A stretch of DNA of 64,000 nt from Clostridium sp. KNHs205 (lineage in GTDB: Bacteria; Bacillota; Clostridia; Lachnospirales; Lachnospiraceae), in contig NZ_JNLE01000005.1 of NCBI RefSeq assembly GCF_000702945.1, forward strand, positions 930,001-994,000, read 5' to 3'. A program made the translations under genes and the position numbers. Each line of letters starts with the position of its first letter. The first letter of the stretch is position 1. Positions 44,837 through 53,240 of this stretch are shown here, one piece after another. A model generated the notes under the pieces. It worked only from the letters and a program-made list of their open reading frames with translations, was not told where the DNA came from and did no database searches.

Positions 44837-47047
44837 TTATACCAGAAGTTCTGCCAGTTCACCCATATAAACTATATGGAGTTCATGGAGTGCCCGTGTA
44901 ATCGCTACATATAAAAGTTTGGCATCGGCATCACTCTTTTCATAATTGTTTACATCGGGGTTCCATAATAAAACACTGTCAAATTCCAGACCTTTGGTCA
45001 TATGAATTGGTAATACCATGATTCCATTGGTAAAGTTCATCTGTTCCATATCCTCATTTAAAGGCTCAACCTCGATTAATTCCTTAAGCTTCTGATATAC
45101 CTCCTTGGTCTCCTCTTCAGTTCTGCAAATAACCGCCTGTGTGGTATACCCGGTTTCTCTGCTGTCTCTTAGAATCTGAGCTGTTTTCTTTAGCATTTCA
45201 TCTTCGTTTTTTGCTTTATATACCTCTACCTCCTTACCATGTCGTATTATAGGCTCAATATCATAAGTTTTAAAGGTACAGTGCTTTAACACCCGGCTGG
45301 CATAGTTTGAGATTTCTACTGTATTACGGTAACTTTTCGCAAGTACATAGAATTTATCTTTGTCTATAGAGAAAACATCGCTGCGCAGAGCTTCCCAGTC
45401 ATTCATACCTGTATCAAAGTGAATATTCTGTGTAATATCCCCCATTATGGTATAAGTACAGCCGGAAAAAAGCTGTTTCATACAATAAAATACCGATACA
45501 CCGAAATCCTGCGCTTCATCAACAATTATATGACTTACATATTCAAAATCCTTGGTTTCTTTGATCCTTCTTTTCAGATAGGCAAACATGGAAAGGTCGT
45601 ACAGATCAATTTCTTTTTTCAGAAAACCCGCCTGCAGCTCTTTCACCACTTCCTCCTCCGGAAGCTTATGTGTAAATTCCTTATAAAGTTCCTTCTGCAG
45701 AAGACTTTCCATGAAATTCAGGTACATGGTTTCATAATCGAACTTCGATACTTTCTTTCCGAAATAGTCTTTGTATTTCTTGGTTTCTATGCTTATGATT
45801 TCTTTTTCCTGCTGTTCTCTTTCATTGATAAGCCTTATCTTACTGACCAGACGTTTATTTAAGAGCTCTTGTTTTTCCTGCAACGGCTTCTCTTTAAAGA
45901 TTGTGAGAAAGTCCTTTATTTCTGTTTCTGAGTACACCTTCTTGCCATGATAGTTAATATCCTCTGCCTTAATGATTGTGGTTTCATACCAGTCCAGGTA
46001 GTATTCTAGGGCTTTAATAAAATCCAGAGAGCCTTTGTACCTTTTCAGGCGGGTTTTTATATGATTGTTTCTGTCTCCTATTGTACGGCTTCTGGCAAAA
46101 GGATTGGTAAGCTTGTACTTTTTCCTGAGCTTATCGAATTCCTTATCCAGAAGAGATATCAGAAATTCCTCCAGCGTCATCTGGTTAATATTATATACAT
46201 CAAGGTTTGGCAGTACTCCTGTGATATAATTAAGCAGCATTTTATTACTGCCTATAATATAAAATTCATCGGAGCGGCATCTTTCTTTGTAGTTATACAA
46301 AATATATGAAATACGGTGCATTGCCACAGTAGTCTTTCCGCTGCCCGCAACTCCCTGTACGATAACGCTGTGCCAGGGTGTATCTCTGATAATTTCATTC
46401 TGCTCCTTCTGAATGGTTGCAATGATTTCCCCTAATACCACTTCTTTGTTCTTCCCAAGGTATTTGGTTAAAAATTCATCGTTGGCGATAACATCCGTAT
46501 CATAAAAATCCACCAGGCTGCTATCCTGTATTTCAAAGGTTCTCTTTAAGTCCAGACCAATCAGTATTCTGTCTCCATAGGGTGACAGATAAGAACTCTC
46601 TCCAACATCACTGTCGTAATAAACACTGGATACCGGTGCTCTCCAGTCAATAATAACAATTTCTGTGCTGCTTTTGCTTACTCCGTTCTTACCAATGTAT
46701 AAAGAAAAGTCCTTTTTTTCTTCCTCTAATTCCTCTCCGTTTGTTACGACTCCAAGCTCTCTGTAATCGATTCTTCCGAAAAAAGGCTTTTTCAAGGCAG
46801 CCAGATTCTTACTTAAGGATTTCTCCAAATCCGACTGCATACTAAGTCCGATAACCAGATCATTATGCAGCTCCGGATTATTGGAACGGTAATTATCATA
46901 GAGCTCTTTGGTTTCAGAACGGACTCTGGCTAATTCCGCACTCTGGGTATCTACATTAAACCTGATAAGCTCAACGCATTCCTTTAAATGTTCCTCTTCT
47001 CTTTCCCACTCACTTCTTAGCTCTTCATGTCTTTCACTATTTTCCAT
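44837..47047 (-). CDS. helD: RNA polymerase-recycling motor HelD
   Basis: 736 residues, UvrD/Rep-like superfamily 1 ATPase that binds RNA polymerase and releases stalled or inactive complexes. The N-terminal coiled coil (ERHEELRSEWEREEEHLKEC) enters the polymerase channel in HelD proteins. Walker A is VQGVAGSGKTTVAMHR, Walker B HIIVDEAQDFGVSVFY, and the late helicase motifs are VLAKSYRNTVEISN and VLPIHMTKGLEFDSVLLWNP with YVAITRALHELHI. Length and motif order fit Firmicutes HelD. It stands alone. Confidence 0.92.
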   Translation of the reverse strand: MENSERHEELRSEWEREEEHLKECVELIRFNVDTQSAELARVRSETKELYDNYRSNNPELHNDLVIGLSMQSDLEKSLSKNLAALKKPFFGRIDYRELGVVTNGEELEEEKKDFSLYIGKNGVSKSSTEIVIIDWRAPVSSVYYDSDVGESSYLSPYGDRILIGLDLKRTFEIQDSSLVDFYDTDVIANDEFLTKYLGKNKEVVLGEIIATIQKEQNEIIRDTPWHSVIVQGVAGSGKTTVAMHRISYILYNYKERCRSDEFYIIGSNKMLLNYITGVLPNLDVYNINQMTLEEFLISLLDKEFDKLRKKYKLTNPFARSRTIGDRNNHIKTRLKRYKGSLDFIKALEYYLDWYETTIIKAEDINYHGKKVYSETEIKDFLTIFKEKPLQEKQELLNKRLVSKIRLINEREQQEKEIISIETKKYKDYFGKKVSKFDYETMYLNFMESLLQKELYKEFTHKLPEEEVVKELQAGFLKKEIDLYDLSMFAYLKRRIKETKDFEYVSHIIVDEAQDFGVSVFYCMKQLFSGCTYTIMGDITQNIHFDTGMNDWEALRSDVFSIDKDKFYVLAKSYRNTVEISNYASRVLKHCTFKTYDIEPIIRHGKEVEVYKAKNEDEMLKKTAQILRDSRETGYTTQAVICRTEEETKEVYQKLKELIEVEPLNEDMEQMNFTNGIMVLPIHMTKGLEFDSVLLWNPDVNNYEKSDADAKLLYVAITRALHELHIVYMGELAELLV

Positions 47048-47231
47048 GATACCTCCTTCAGGTCTTTTGCGAACTAATGGTTTAAGTCCGTTTAACAGGT
47101 TACCTGTATCATATTAATGGAAAATTTTAAAAAATACTAGACTTTTATTTTCAATTATGGTATCATATATAATGAAGTATGCATAAAAATAAGCAACTAA
47201 ATTATCTGACAATTCAACAAATAATTTGCCG

Positions 47232-47260
47232 CATTGGAACTAAGGTTTCAATGTTTTTTT
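47232..47260 (+). terminator. Orphan terminator-like hairpin
   Basis: CATTGGAAC-TAAG-GTTTCAATG followed by seven T on the plus strand. No plus-strand gene precedes it; HelD starts on the other strand ~185 bases to the left. It may end a small RNA. Confidence 0.4.
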
Positions 47261-47309
47261 ATTTTATACCATTCCTTCAATAATCACTTTTAACAAACTA
47301 TATAGTAAG

Positions 47310-47350
47310 AAAAAACTGCAAGAACACTAAATATCTTAGTTTTCCTGCAG
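47310..47350 (-). terminator. Rho-independent terminator of the XRE gene
   Basis: On the minus strand CTGCAGGAAAACTAA pairs with TTAGTGTTCTTGCAG, followed by TTTTTT. Confidence 0.75.
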
Positions 47351-47431
47351 CTCAGACAATTATACTGTTTATGATACTCTTAATTTATGATTCCCTTTAA
47401 ATTAATAATTCCCTTTAATTTATGATTCTCT

Positions 47432-48238
47432 TTAATTTAGTCTTCTTATAATTTCCTCTCCCAATTCTTTCGTTCTCTTACCTCTCTCAGCCATATCATC
47501 CAGCAGCTCTATTATTTTAATCAGATTATGTATGGTTCCCTTTTTCTCATAAATATTAATTAAAATATTCTGAAATTGAATGAGTGAGAGCTTATCCGGT
47601 ATCACTCCTTTTATAACCTCTGGATATTTCTCCTCCAAATTATCAACCAGTTGTTTTGTAAGCTGTTTATTTAATATCTTACCATAATTCCTTATACAGT
47701 TCTCTTCCAGAGCCTTGTAAATCTTCCCAAAGGCTGCATCTTCTTCTTTTTCAAAGGTGAATTCAAACAGAATTGTGTCATAAACCCAGATACGGTATGT
47801 GAACTGCCCTAATTCAGTATTATCACGAATCCTGACTTGAGGAATCAGTATACCAAAGGAAGCTGCTGCCCTTTTACGTATTTCATTTACCTCTGGGAAG
47901 CCTTTGCTGCTCTCTTCAGCCGCAGCCCCAAGGAGACCGGTACCGATTTCTAGCAACACCGGCTCTGCAAGCAGGTTATTCAGAATTTCCAGGGAGGGTC
48001 TTAAGCCGGCACCCTCACAAAAATCCACCTTATTCTCACCCTCCAGCAGATAATCAATGGAACAGTTTAATATACGGCAAAGAAATACTAACAGCTCAAT
48101 ATCCGGATATCCCATACCCCTTTCCCATTTGGAGACAGCCTGGGGAGTGACACCAAGGCGCACTGCTAATTCCTCCTGGGTATAATTACCGTCTTTTCTT
48201 AAATTCATTAGTCTTTCTTCAAATCCGCTCACAGCCAT
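47432..48238 (-). CDS. XRE-family transcriptional regulator with C-terminal effector region
   Basis: 268 residues from ATG 48238, preceded by GAGGAGG. The N-terminal Cro/CI-type helix-turn-helix is YTQEELAVRLGVTPQAVSKW, followed by the linker DIELLVFLCRILNCSIDYLL, typical of many Firmicutes regulators. The remaining ~190 residues have no recognised domain; they include FTYRIWVYDTILFEFTFEKE and helical segments, and may bind a ligand. Target unknown. Confidence 0.85.
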   Translation of the reverse strand: MAVSGFEERLMNLRKDGNYTQEELAVRLGVTPQAVSKWERGMGYPDIELLVFLCRILNCSIDYLLEGENKVDFCEGAGLRPSLEILNNLLAEPVLLEIGTGLLGAAAEESSKGFPEVNEIRKRAAASFGILIPQVRIRDNTELGQFTYRIWVYDTILFEFTFEKEEDAAFGKIYKALEENCIRNYGKILNKQLTKQLVDNLEEKYPEVIKGVIPDKLSLIQFQNILINIYEKKGTIHNLIKIIELLDDMAERGKRTKELGEEIIRRLN

Positions 48239-48400
48239 ATCATTTTCCTCCTCAAGATTTATCTTTCCTGGCAATGATACCATTGTGTTCAAGAAATGTA
48301 AAACAACCGGATGTTTATCCTTAGCTCAACAACAGGTACTCAGTAGCAGAATACAAAAAGCTTTATTTTATGATGCTATCTACAGCCTTATATAACCAAA

Positions 48401-48620
48401 TTATTGCTGGGGTGTGTCTGAAAACTCATTGTACCGTTCTGAAGACCCCACTTTGCGGTATACTGCGTTGCAATTTAGGGAACTAACACCACTACATCCC
48501 CAAAATCTCTCCTTGCTGAATTTCGCAAATTGCCTCCCACAAAGTGGAACCTCCAGCCCAGCACAAGCATTTTTCAGATACGCCCTGGCGTAAATATTCT
48601 CAAACAATATCATGGCAGAA
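48401..48620. repeat. GC-richer repeat-like block between XRE and adh genes
   Basis: The base composition jumps above its AT-rich flanks, with related pieces such as CCACTTTGCGG and CCACAAAGTGG and ends GGGTGTGTCTGAAAACTC. A 70-codon minus-strand frame crosses it but lacks a ribosome site. It resembles a dispersed non-coding repeat; no second copy is in the window. Confidence 0.35.
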
Positions 48621-48710
48621 TAAGCAATTATTCATATAGATTCAAAAGGGCCTTGTTATTTTTATTAAATTATATACAAATATCCGGAAGAATATTGTTA
48701 AAATTTATGA

Positions 48711-48739
48711 TTGTGTTAATTCTTTAACAATATTATAAT
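48711..48739 (+). promoter_or_regulatory. Promoter of the alcohol dehydrogenase gene with embedded Rex operator
   Basis: TTGTGT and TATAAT are 17 bases apart. Between them GTGTTAA-TTCT-TTAACAA (48713-48730) differs at one base from the Clostridia Rex consensus TTGTTAANNNNTTAACAA. Another half, TTGTTAAAA, lies at ~48694. This implies control by the NADH/NAD+ ratio. Confidence 0.75.
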
Positions 48740-48843
48740 AGATATAGAAATAAAAACAATGTGCCAGTTAACAGATATTACAATAAATAATATTATGTTG
48801 AAGCAACTGCTCACATTTGGCTAATAATAAGGAGGATTTTCAT

Positions 48844-50016
48844 ATGATGAGATACACACTGCCCAGAGATATGTATTATGGCAAAGGTGCATTAGAACAG
48901 TTAAAACACATTGAAGGTAAAAAAGCTATCCTTGTTTTAGGAGGCGGTTCCATGAAACGCTTTGGTTTTGTGGACAGAGTAGTTAATTATTTAACAGAGG
49001 CCGGCATTGAAACGAAACTTTTTGAAAATGTAGAACCCGATCCGTCAGTAGAAACCGTTATGAAGGGTGCTGAAATGATGCGTGAGTTCCAGCCTGATTG
49101 GATTATTTCCATGGGCGGCGGTTCACCAATAGACGCAGCAAAAGCAATGTGGGTATTTTATGAGTATCCCGAGACCTCCTTTGAAGCAATTATTCAGCCT
49201 TTCTCTTTCCCTACTTTAAGACAGAAAGCTAAATTCATTGCCATTCCTTCCACCTCCGGTACTGCTACTGAGGTTACTGCTTTCTCCGTAATCACTGATT
49301 ATGCAAAAGGAATCAAATATCCTCTTGCAGATTTTAATATAACTCCTGATATTGCTATTGTAGATCCTGACCTTGCAGAAACCATGCCTAAGACTTTAAC
49401 AGCTCATACCGGTATGGATGCTCTGACACATGCAGTGGAAGCATATGTATCCACTCTAAACAGTCCATTTACAGATCCCCTTGCTATCAAGGCTATCCAG
49501 ATGGTATTTGAGTATCTGCCCGCTTCCTATGAAGGTGATATGTCAGCCAGAGAGCAGATGCATTACGGACAATGTCTTGCAGGACAGGCATTTTCAAATG
49601 CTCTTCTTGGTATTGTACATTCCATGGCTCATAAGACTGGTGCTGCTTTCTCAACCGGACATATTCCTCACGGCTGTGCAAATGCAATTTATCTGCCTTA
49701 TGTAATCAAATTCAATGCAAAAACTGCTGAAAAACGCTATGCTGAAATTGCAAGAAGCGTAGGAATCACAGGAACAGATGCTGAATGTGTGAAAGCACTT
49801 TGTGATAAGATCGATGCGTACAACGCTAATTTAAGCATTCCAAAAACCTTAAAAGAGTTCGGTGTTAACGAAGCTGAATTTAAAGAAAAAGTAGCCAATA
49901 TTGCAGAGCTTGCTGTAGGTGATGCATGTACAGGTTCCAATCCAAGAACTATTACTCCTGCAGAGATGGAGAAGCTCTTAACAGCTACTTATTACGGAAC
50001 TGAAGTTGATTTCTAA
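48844..50016 (+). CDS. Iron-containing alcohol dehydrogenase
   Basis: 390 residues from ATG 48844, preceded by AAGGAGGATTTTCAT. Reduces aldehydes or ketones with NAD(P)H in fermentation. The NAD-binding motif is SMGGGSPIDAAKAMW. Metal ligands are expected in DIAIVDPDLAE, HTGMDALTHAVEAYVS, IVHSMAHKTGA and HIPHGCANAIY. The Rex-type operator in its promoter fits a role in redox balancing. Substrate (ethanol, butanol or another alcohol) cannot be told from sequence. Strong terminator downstream. Confidence 0.94.
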   Translation: MMRYTLPRDMYYGKGALEQLKHIEGKKAILVLGGGSMKRFGFVDRVVNYLTEAGIETKLFENVEPDPSVETVMKGAEMMREFQPDWIISMGGGSPIDAAKAMWVFYEYPETSFEAIIQPFSFPTLRQKAKFIAIPSTSGTATEVTAFSVITDYAKGIKYPLADFNITPDIAIVDPDLAETMPKTLTAHTGMDALTHAVEAYVSTLNSPFTDPLAIKAIQMVFEYLPASYEGDMSAREQMHYGQCLAGQAFSNALLGIVHSMAHKTGAAFSTGHIPHGCANAIYLPYVIKFNAKTAEKRYAEIARSVGITGTDAECVKALCDKIDAYNANLSIPKTLKEFGVNEAEFKEKVANIAELAVGDACTGSNPRTITPAEMEKLLTATYYGTEVDF

Positions 50017-50164
50017 AAAGATCCTTACATAAATTTAAATAGAATTCTCAATCTCTTTTAAGAATAGTAACGTCTTCTTAGAAAGCATAGCTTCCTCAGC
50101 CTAATAAGAGACGGAAACAATTTAAATCTATAGTTTAAGGTAACGTATATAAATAAAAATATCT

Positions 50165-50255
50165 AAAGGCTGCACCTTCCACTTGGGAGTTTTACCCGGA
50201 AAGAACTGGGAACCTTTCCGGGAACAAAGCTCCTAACTGGAAGGTGCAGCCTTTT
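50165..50255 (+). terminator. Multi-tier hairpin terminator after the adh gene
   Basis: AAAGGCTGCACCTTCC pairs with GGAAGGTGCAGCCTTTT. Inside, CCCGGAAAG pairs with CTTTCCGGG and GGGAG with CTCC. Confidence 0.85.
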
Positions 50256-50313
50256 GTTATATCATCATTTTATAACGATTTGAGTATCAAAATCTTATAT
50301 CCATAAGAGCACA

Positions 50314-50458
50314 GGCAAATTTCATAAAATAGAAAGAACGAATACGCCTATGGAAAGGTATTAGAAGTCCTTTTCTCTGGGGATTTTATTTCCAGAGAAT
50401 TAGGACTTCTTATACCTTGGAATTGAAGTATGAGTCTTTCTATTTTATGTAATTTGCC
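50314..50458 (+). repeat. Long palindromic element, family B, copy 3
   Basis: 145-bp hairpin: GGCAAATTTCATAAAATAGA at the left pairs with the right end; the core GCCTATGGAAAGGTATTAGA and TCTCTGG matches the other copies. The tail GCCGTCCCCTTGCGAGAAAC follows. It sits just beyond the 3' end of the NifK-like gene. Confidence 0.8.
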
Positions 50459-50521
50459 GTCCCCTTGCGAGAAACTTACCTTTTAACACTTAAATCTTTT
50501 ATATAATGCTGCATATTGATA

Positions 50522-51739
50522 TTACTGTATTTCCTCAAACCATCTGGCACATAAATTTAAAGCACCACGAAATCCTACATAAGGTGGTGTATGCGGGTTA
50601 AAGTTCCATTCATTTATGCTTCTTTCAGTAAATAGCTCAGAAGTATTTCCCTGCACTTTCTTCTGAACCTCCTTACGTGCCATTAGAATTCCTGTTCTCA
50701 TATCCTCCAATACTTCCTGCAGCTCATTTTCTGTTTTAAAGGGAAGGTTATCCTGTTCATATTCTTTGGAATCGCACCAGAAAATTCCTTCTTTTATAGA
50801 CAGTTCACCGCAGGCAAATTCTCTTAAGCCCTGAACCACATCTGCATTGCCACCGGCATGAAAGACTGCCCTGTCACCGAAGTATTCCAGCATATGTCCA
50901 ATATTCTCAAATACTCTTCTACCTTCTCTTAGCTCTTCCTCGATAAATTTATGGTCAGCCGTCAGACCGGTCAGCTCTTCCAATTGCTTTATCCATCTCA
51001 GGGTTCCTTTATAGCCATAGGGTCTGCCAAGGAGATAAGGGGTTCCAAATTTTTTCTTTAATAGCTCTGCCCCTTTCCTGCCTTCGCTTCTGATTACAAG
51101 ATTGACCTGTGCGGCTCCCATTGACTGGACGCTCTTTACGTCTGCTTTTGTTGACAATACACAGGATACTTTCATTCCGAAGGCTCCCTTAACGATTCTC
51201 TCTATTTCTCTTGCATCCTGCTCAAATAAATGCAGGTCAATACAGGAACCAATAATATTGCAGGTAAGCTCTTCTGTCTTATCAGCCTTTACCGGCAGAT
51301 GTTTCAGAAGCTCATACAGTGCGGTCTCAATACCTTTATGATAATTATAGGAAAAGCTTCCGCATGGAAAGAATAATATAGGCAGATCCTCGTACTGATA
51401 GCTTAATTCTTCACAGATGGCCTCCATATCAATTCCAATAACTTCAGGTACGGAGGACGGTATCAGAAATACTGCCTCAGCTCTATACTCAGCCAATATC
51501 TCATCCAAAGCCCTGCCAATGCGGTCCGTGATACCAAGGGCAATATCCTTCTCATCAAGATGTGTAACGTATAGCTTGACATCTTCCTCATTATAGCCGG
51601 CCTGTTCAAACCATCTCCTGGCATATATCATATGCCCCATGGAACCGAATTCCAGCACAACTGCACCTTTAATGGTTCCAAGAGTCCAGAGGGCACCCAT
51701 CCTTCCGGAGGGCAGCGGCTGCTGTTTATATAGACCCAT
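50522..51739 (-). CDS. Nitrogenase component 1-like protein, NifK-type subunit
   Basis: 405 residues of the nitrogenase component 1 superfamily, shorter than NifK (~520). The family N-terminus is recognisable (TLGTIKGAVVLEFGSMGHMI, where NifK has GSQGC) and so is IPSSVPEVIGIDMEAICEE (NifK: TClaexIGDD). All three P-cluster cysteine positions are replaced, with His36 and Ser residues in their place; Glu30 is nearby. The protein ends PHTPPYVGFRGALNLCARW, a family signature. Its start overlaps the NifD-like gene by 14 bases, so the two are coupled and likely form a heterodimer. It is the last gene of the iron-uptake operon. Confidence 0.82.
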   Translation of the reverse strand: MGLYKQQPLPSGRMGALWTLGTIKGAVVLEFGSMGHMIYARRWFEQAGYNEEDVKLYVTHLDEKDIALGITDRIGRALDEILAEYRAEAVFLIPSSVPEVIGIDMEAICEELSYQYEDLPILFFPCGSFSYNYHKGIETALYELLKHLPVKADKTEELTCNIIGSCIDLHLFEQDAREIERIVKGAFGMKVSCVLSTKADVKSVQSMGAAQVNLVIRSEGRKGAELLKKKFGTPYLLGRPYGYKGTLRWIKQLEELTGLTADHKFIEEELREGRRVFENIGHMLEYFGDRAVFHAGGNADVVQGLREFACGELSIKEGIFWCDSKEYEQDNLPFKTENELQEVLEDMRTGILMARKEVQKKVQGNTSELFTERSINEWNFNPHTPPYVGFRGALNLCARWFEEIQ

Positions 51740-53135
51740 GACTATCCCCTCCTTTTAGTTGTACATTTTCCGGTTGTTCTAATGCTTGCGGCTCTGATCT
51801 ATGCGGCTCAACAACTGGCTTTGCTGCTGACTGCTGCCCGGAATTTATCTGCAATTTCACTGGAACTTCAACCACATCTTTAGCCAATTCCATGAGCCGG
51901 TCAAGCAACACAATACTTCGCTCATAGCCGGTCAGTGAAAAAATTCTTTGAACAGTTGGATTTATCAGTAATCTTGCCTCTGGTATATGTAAACAGTATC
52001 CAATGGAAAGCAGATTATAATCCACTGCCCAATGACCGATATTATTGTTTTCTGTTATAGTTACAAGATAAGGATCATATCCATGCTTTAGGATATCATC
52101 TTTCCAGGGAATATCTTTTTCATACAGATTCTCTACCGAAAGAAGTTTCGGCTCCATCCCTAACTCAGACAGATAGGCTGCAACAGGCAAAGCCAGGAGC
52201 TCCTGGCTGGTCATGATAAAAGAAATGCCCTTTAATACCTCTTTCGCCTGTTTTTCCCTCTCTTTTAACGCCAGGTAAGAAGAATGGAGAAATTCCTGCC
52301 CGTTATTTTCTATGTCCAGTTGTTTGAATAAATTCTGATAATCTGCTCTGATGGCTTCTGCTCCAAAGCTTTTGCAGGAGATAATTTCAGGCATATTAAG
52401 CTTCTCCGACAACAGACTTTGATTGGCATCCAGAAGTACATTCAGTGTACCCTTACAGATTTGTTCCGCGGCTTTAACGATAGTCTTCAGATTCACTTCT
52501 AACAGATTACATCCGGCTTCCTGAAGACAACTCTTAAGAGCCAAACCTTCTTTACCCAATAAAACGCCAAGAAGGTTTACGTTTCTTTCACTGTTATTTC
52601 TCTCCTCCTCTATCGGGGCTGCCTTCTTATAAAGCAGTCCTAAACCACTATATGTATCTAAAAACCCCGGATAATAGCCGTTATATTTAAAATGGGCTCC
52701 ATCAACAAAGAAAAGCTTTGCGGTAATCTTACCCTCCAGCTCCTTTATAACAGCTTCCATATCTTCTCCAATTAAAGCAGGTACACAGGTCAGAATTAAC
52801 ATTATTATCTCTGCACCTTCCCTGTCCATTTCCTTAAGGGCTTCCAGCAATCCCTTTCTGCAGCCAAAAACCACCTCTCCCGCATCCAATTCATATACAT
52901 AATGGAGCTCGCCATTTCTTCCTCTCTGATCGGTCATGACATAACGGCTGTAATACCCGCATTCTGCACTTCCAACTACGAGGGTGGAAACCCCGTTTAT
53001 ATTTCTTGTCAGGGATAAAGCTGTATGCATCGGGCAGTGCCTGCCGGGATCCTCAGGAATACCGGAAAAGGGTATAACCGTTCTTGCATTTATTTTGGAA
53101 AGAGGTAACCAGCCATGCTTGTTTCTTTCTTTCAT
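51726..53135 (-). CDS. Nitrogenase component 1-like protein, NifD-type subunit
   Basis: 469 residues. The three NifD cluster cysteines are conserved in context: Cys34 (GRHCPMHTAL), Cys59 (VVGSAECGYYSR, like GPVGCGYYS) and Cys117 (LTCVPALIGEDMEAV, like CPVGLIGDD). The family motif AGEVVFGCRKGLLEAL is also present. The FeMo-cofactor ligands of true NifD are not evident, so a bound [4Fe-4S]-type cluster is more likely than a nitrogenase cofactor. The last ~45 residues are a Pro/Gln/Glu-rich tail. Substrate unknown; related enzymes reduce tetrapyrroles (DPOR, CfbCD) or thioethers (Mar). Confidence 0.83.
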   Translation of the reverse strand: MKERNKHGWLPLSKINARTVIPFSGIPEDPGRHCPMHTALSLTRNINGVSTLVVGSAECGYYSRYVMTDQRGRNGELHYVYELDAGEVVFGCRKGLLEALKEMDREGAEIIMLILTCVPALIGEDMEAVIKELEGKITAKLFFVDGAHFKYNGYYPGFLDTYSGLGLLYKKAAPIEEERNNSERNVNLLGVLLGKEGLALKSCLQEAGCNLLEVNLKTIVKAAEQICKGTLNVLLDANQSLLSEKLNMPEIISCKSFGAEAIRADYQNLFKQLDIENNGQEFLHSSYLALKEREKQAKEVLKGISFIMTSQELLALPVAAYLSELGMEPKLLSVENLYEKDIPWKDDILKHGYDPYLVTITENNNIGHWAVDYNLLSIGYCLHIPEARLLINPTVQRIFSLTGYERSIVLLDRLMELAKDVVEVPVKLQINSGQQSAAKPVVEPHRSEPQALEQPENVQLKGGDSHGSI

Positions 53136-53240
53136 TTCTTTTCTCCTACTGCTTCTTGTGCTATGTTTGGTTATATAGTTTATAAAAATTTAATTAAGTC
53201 ATTAAAACCTTTGTAACGAAAGCGAATTACAACTCAGATG

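Noticed and set aside
45419..45862. 147-codon plus-strand frame
   Set aside because: Antisense to helD, whose helicase motifs are intact; the frame encodes low-complexity Phe/Leu-rich sequence.
48401..48613. 70-codon minus-strand frame as a gene
   Set aside because: No ribosome site, and it crosses a repeat-like block; kept only as a possible repeat.
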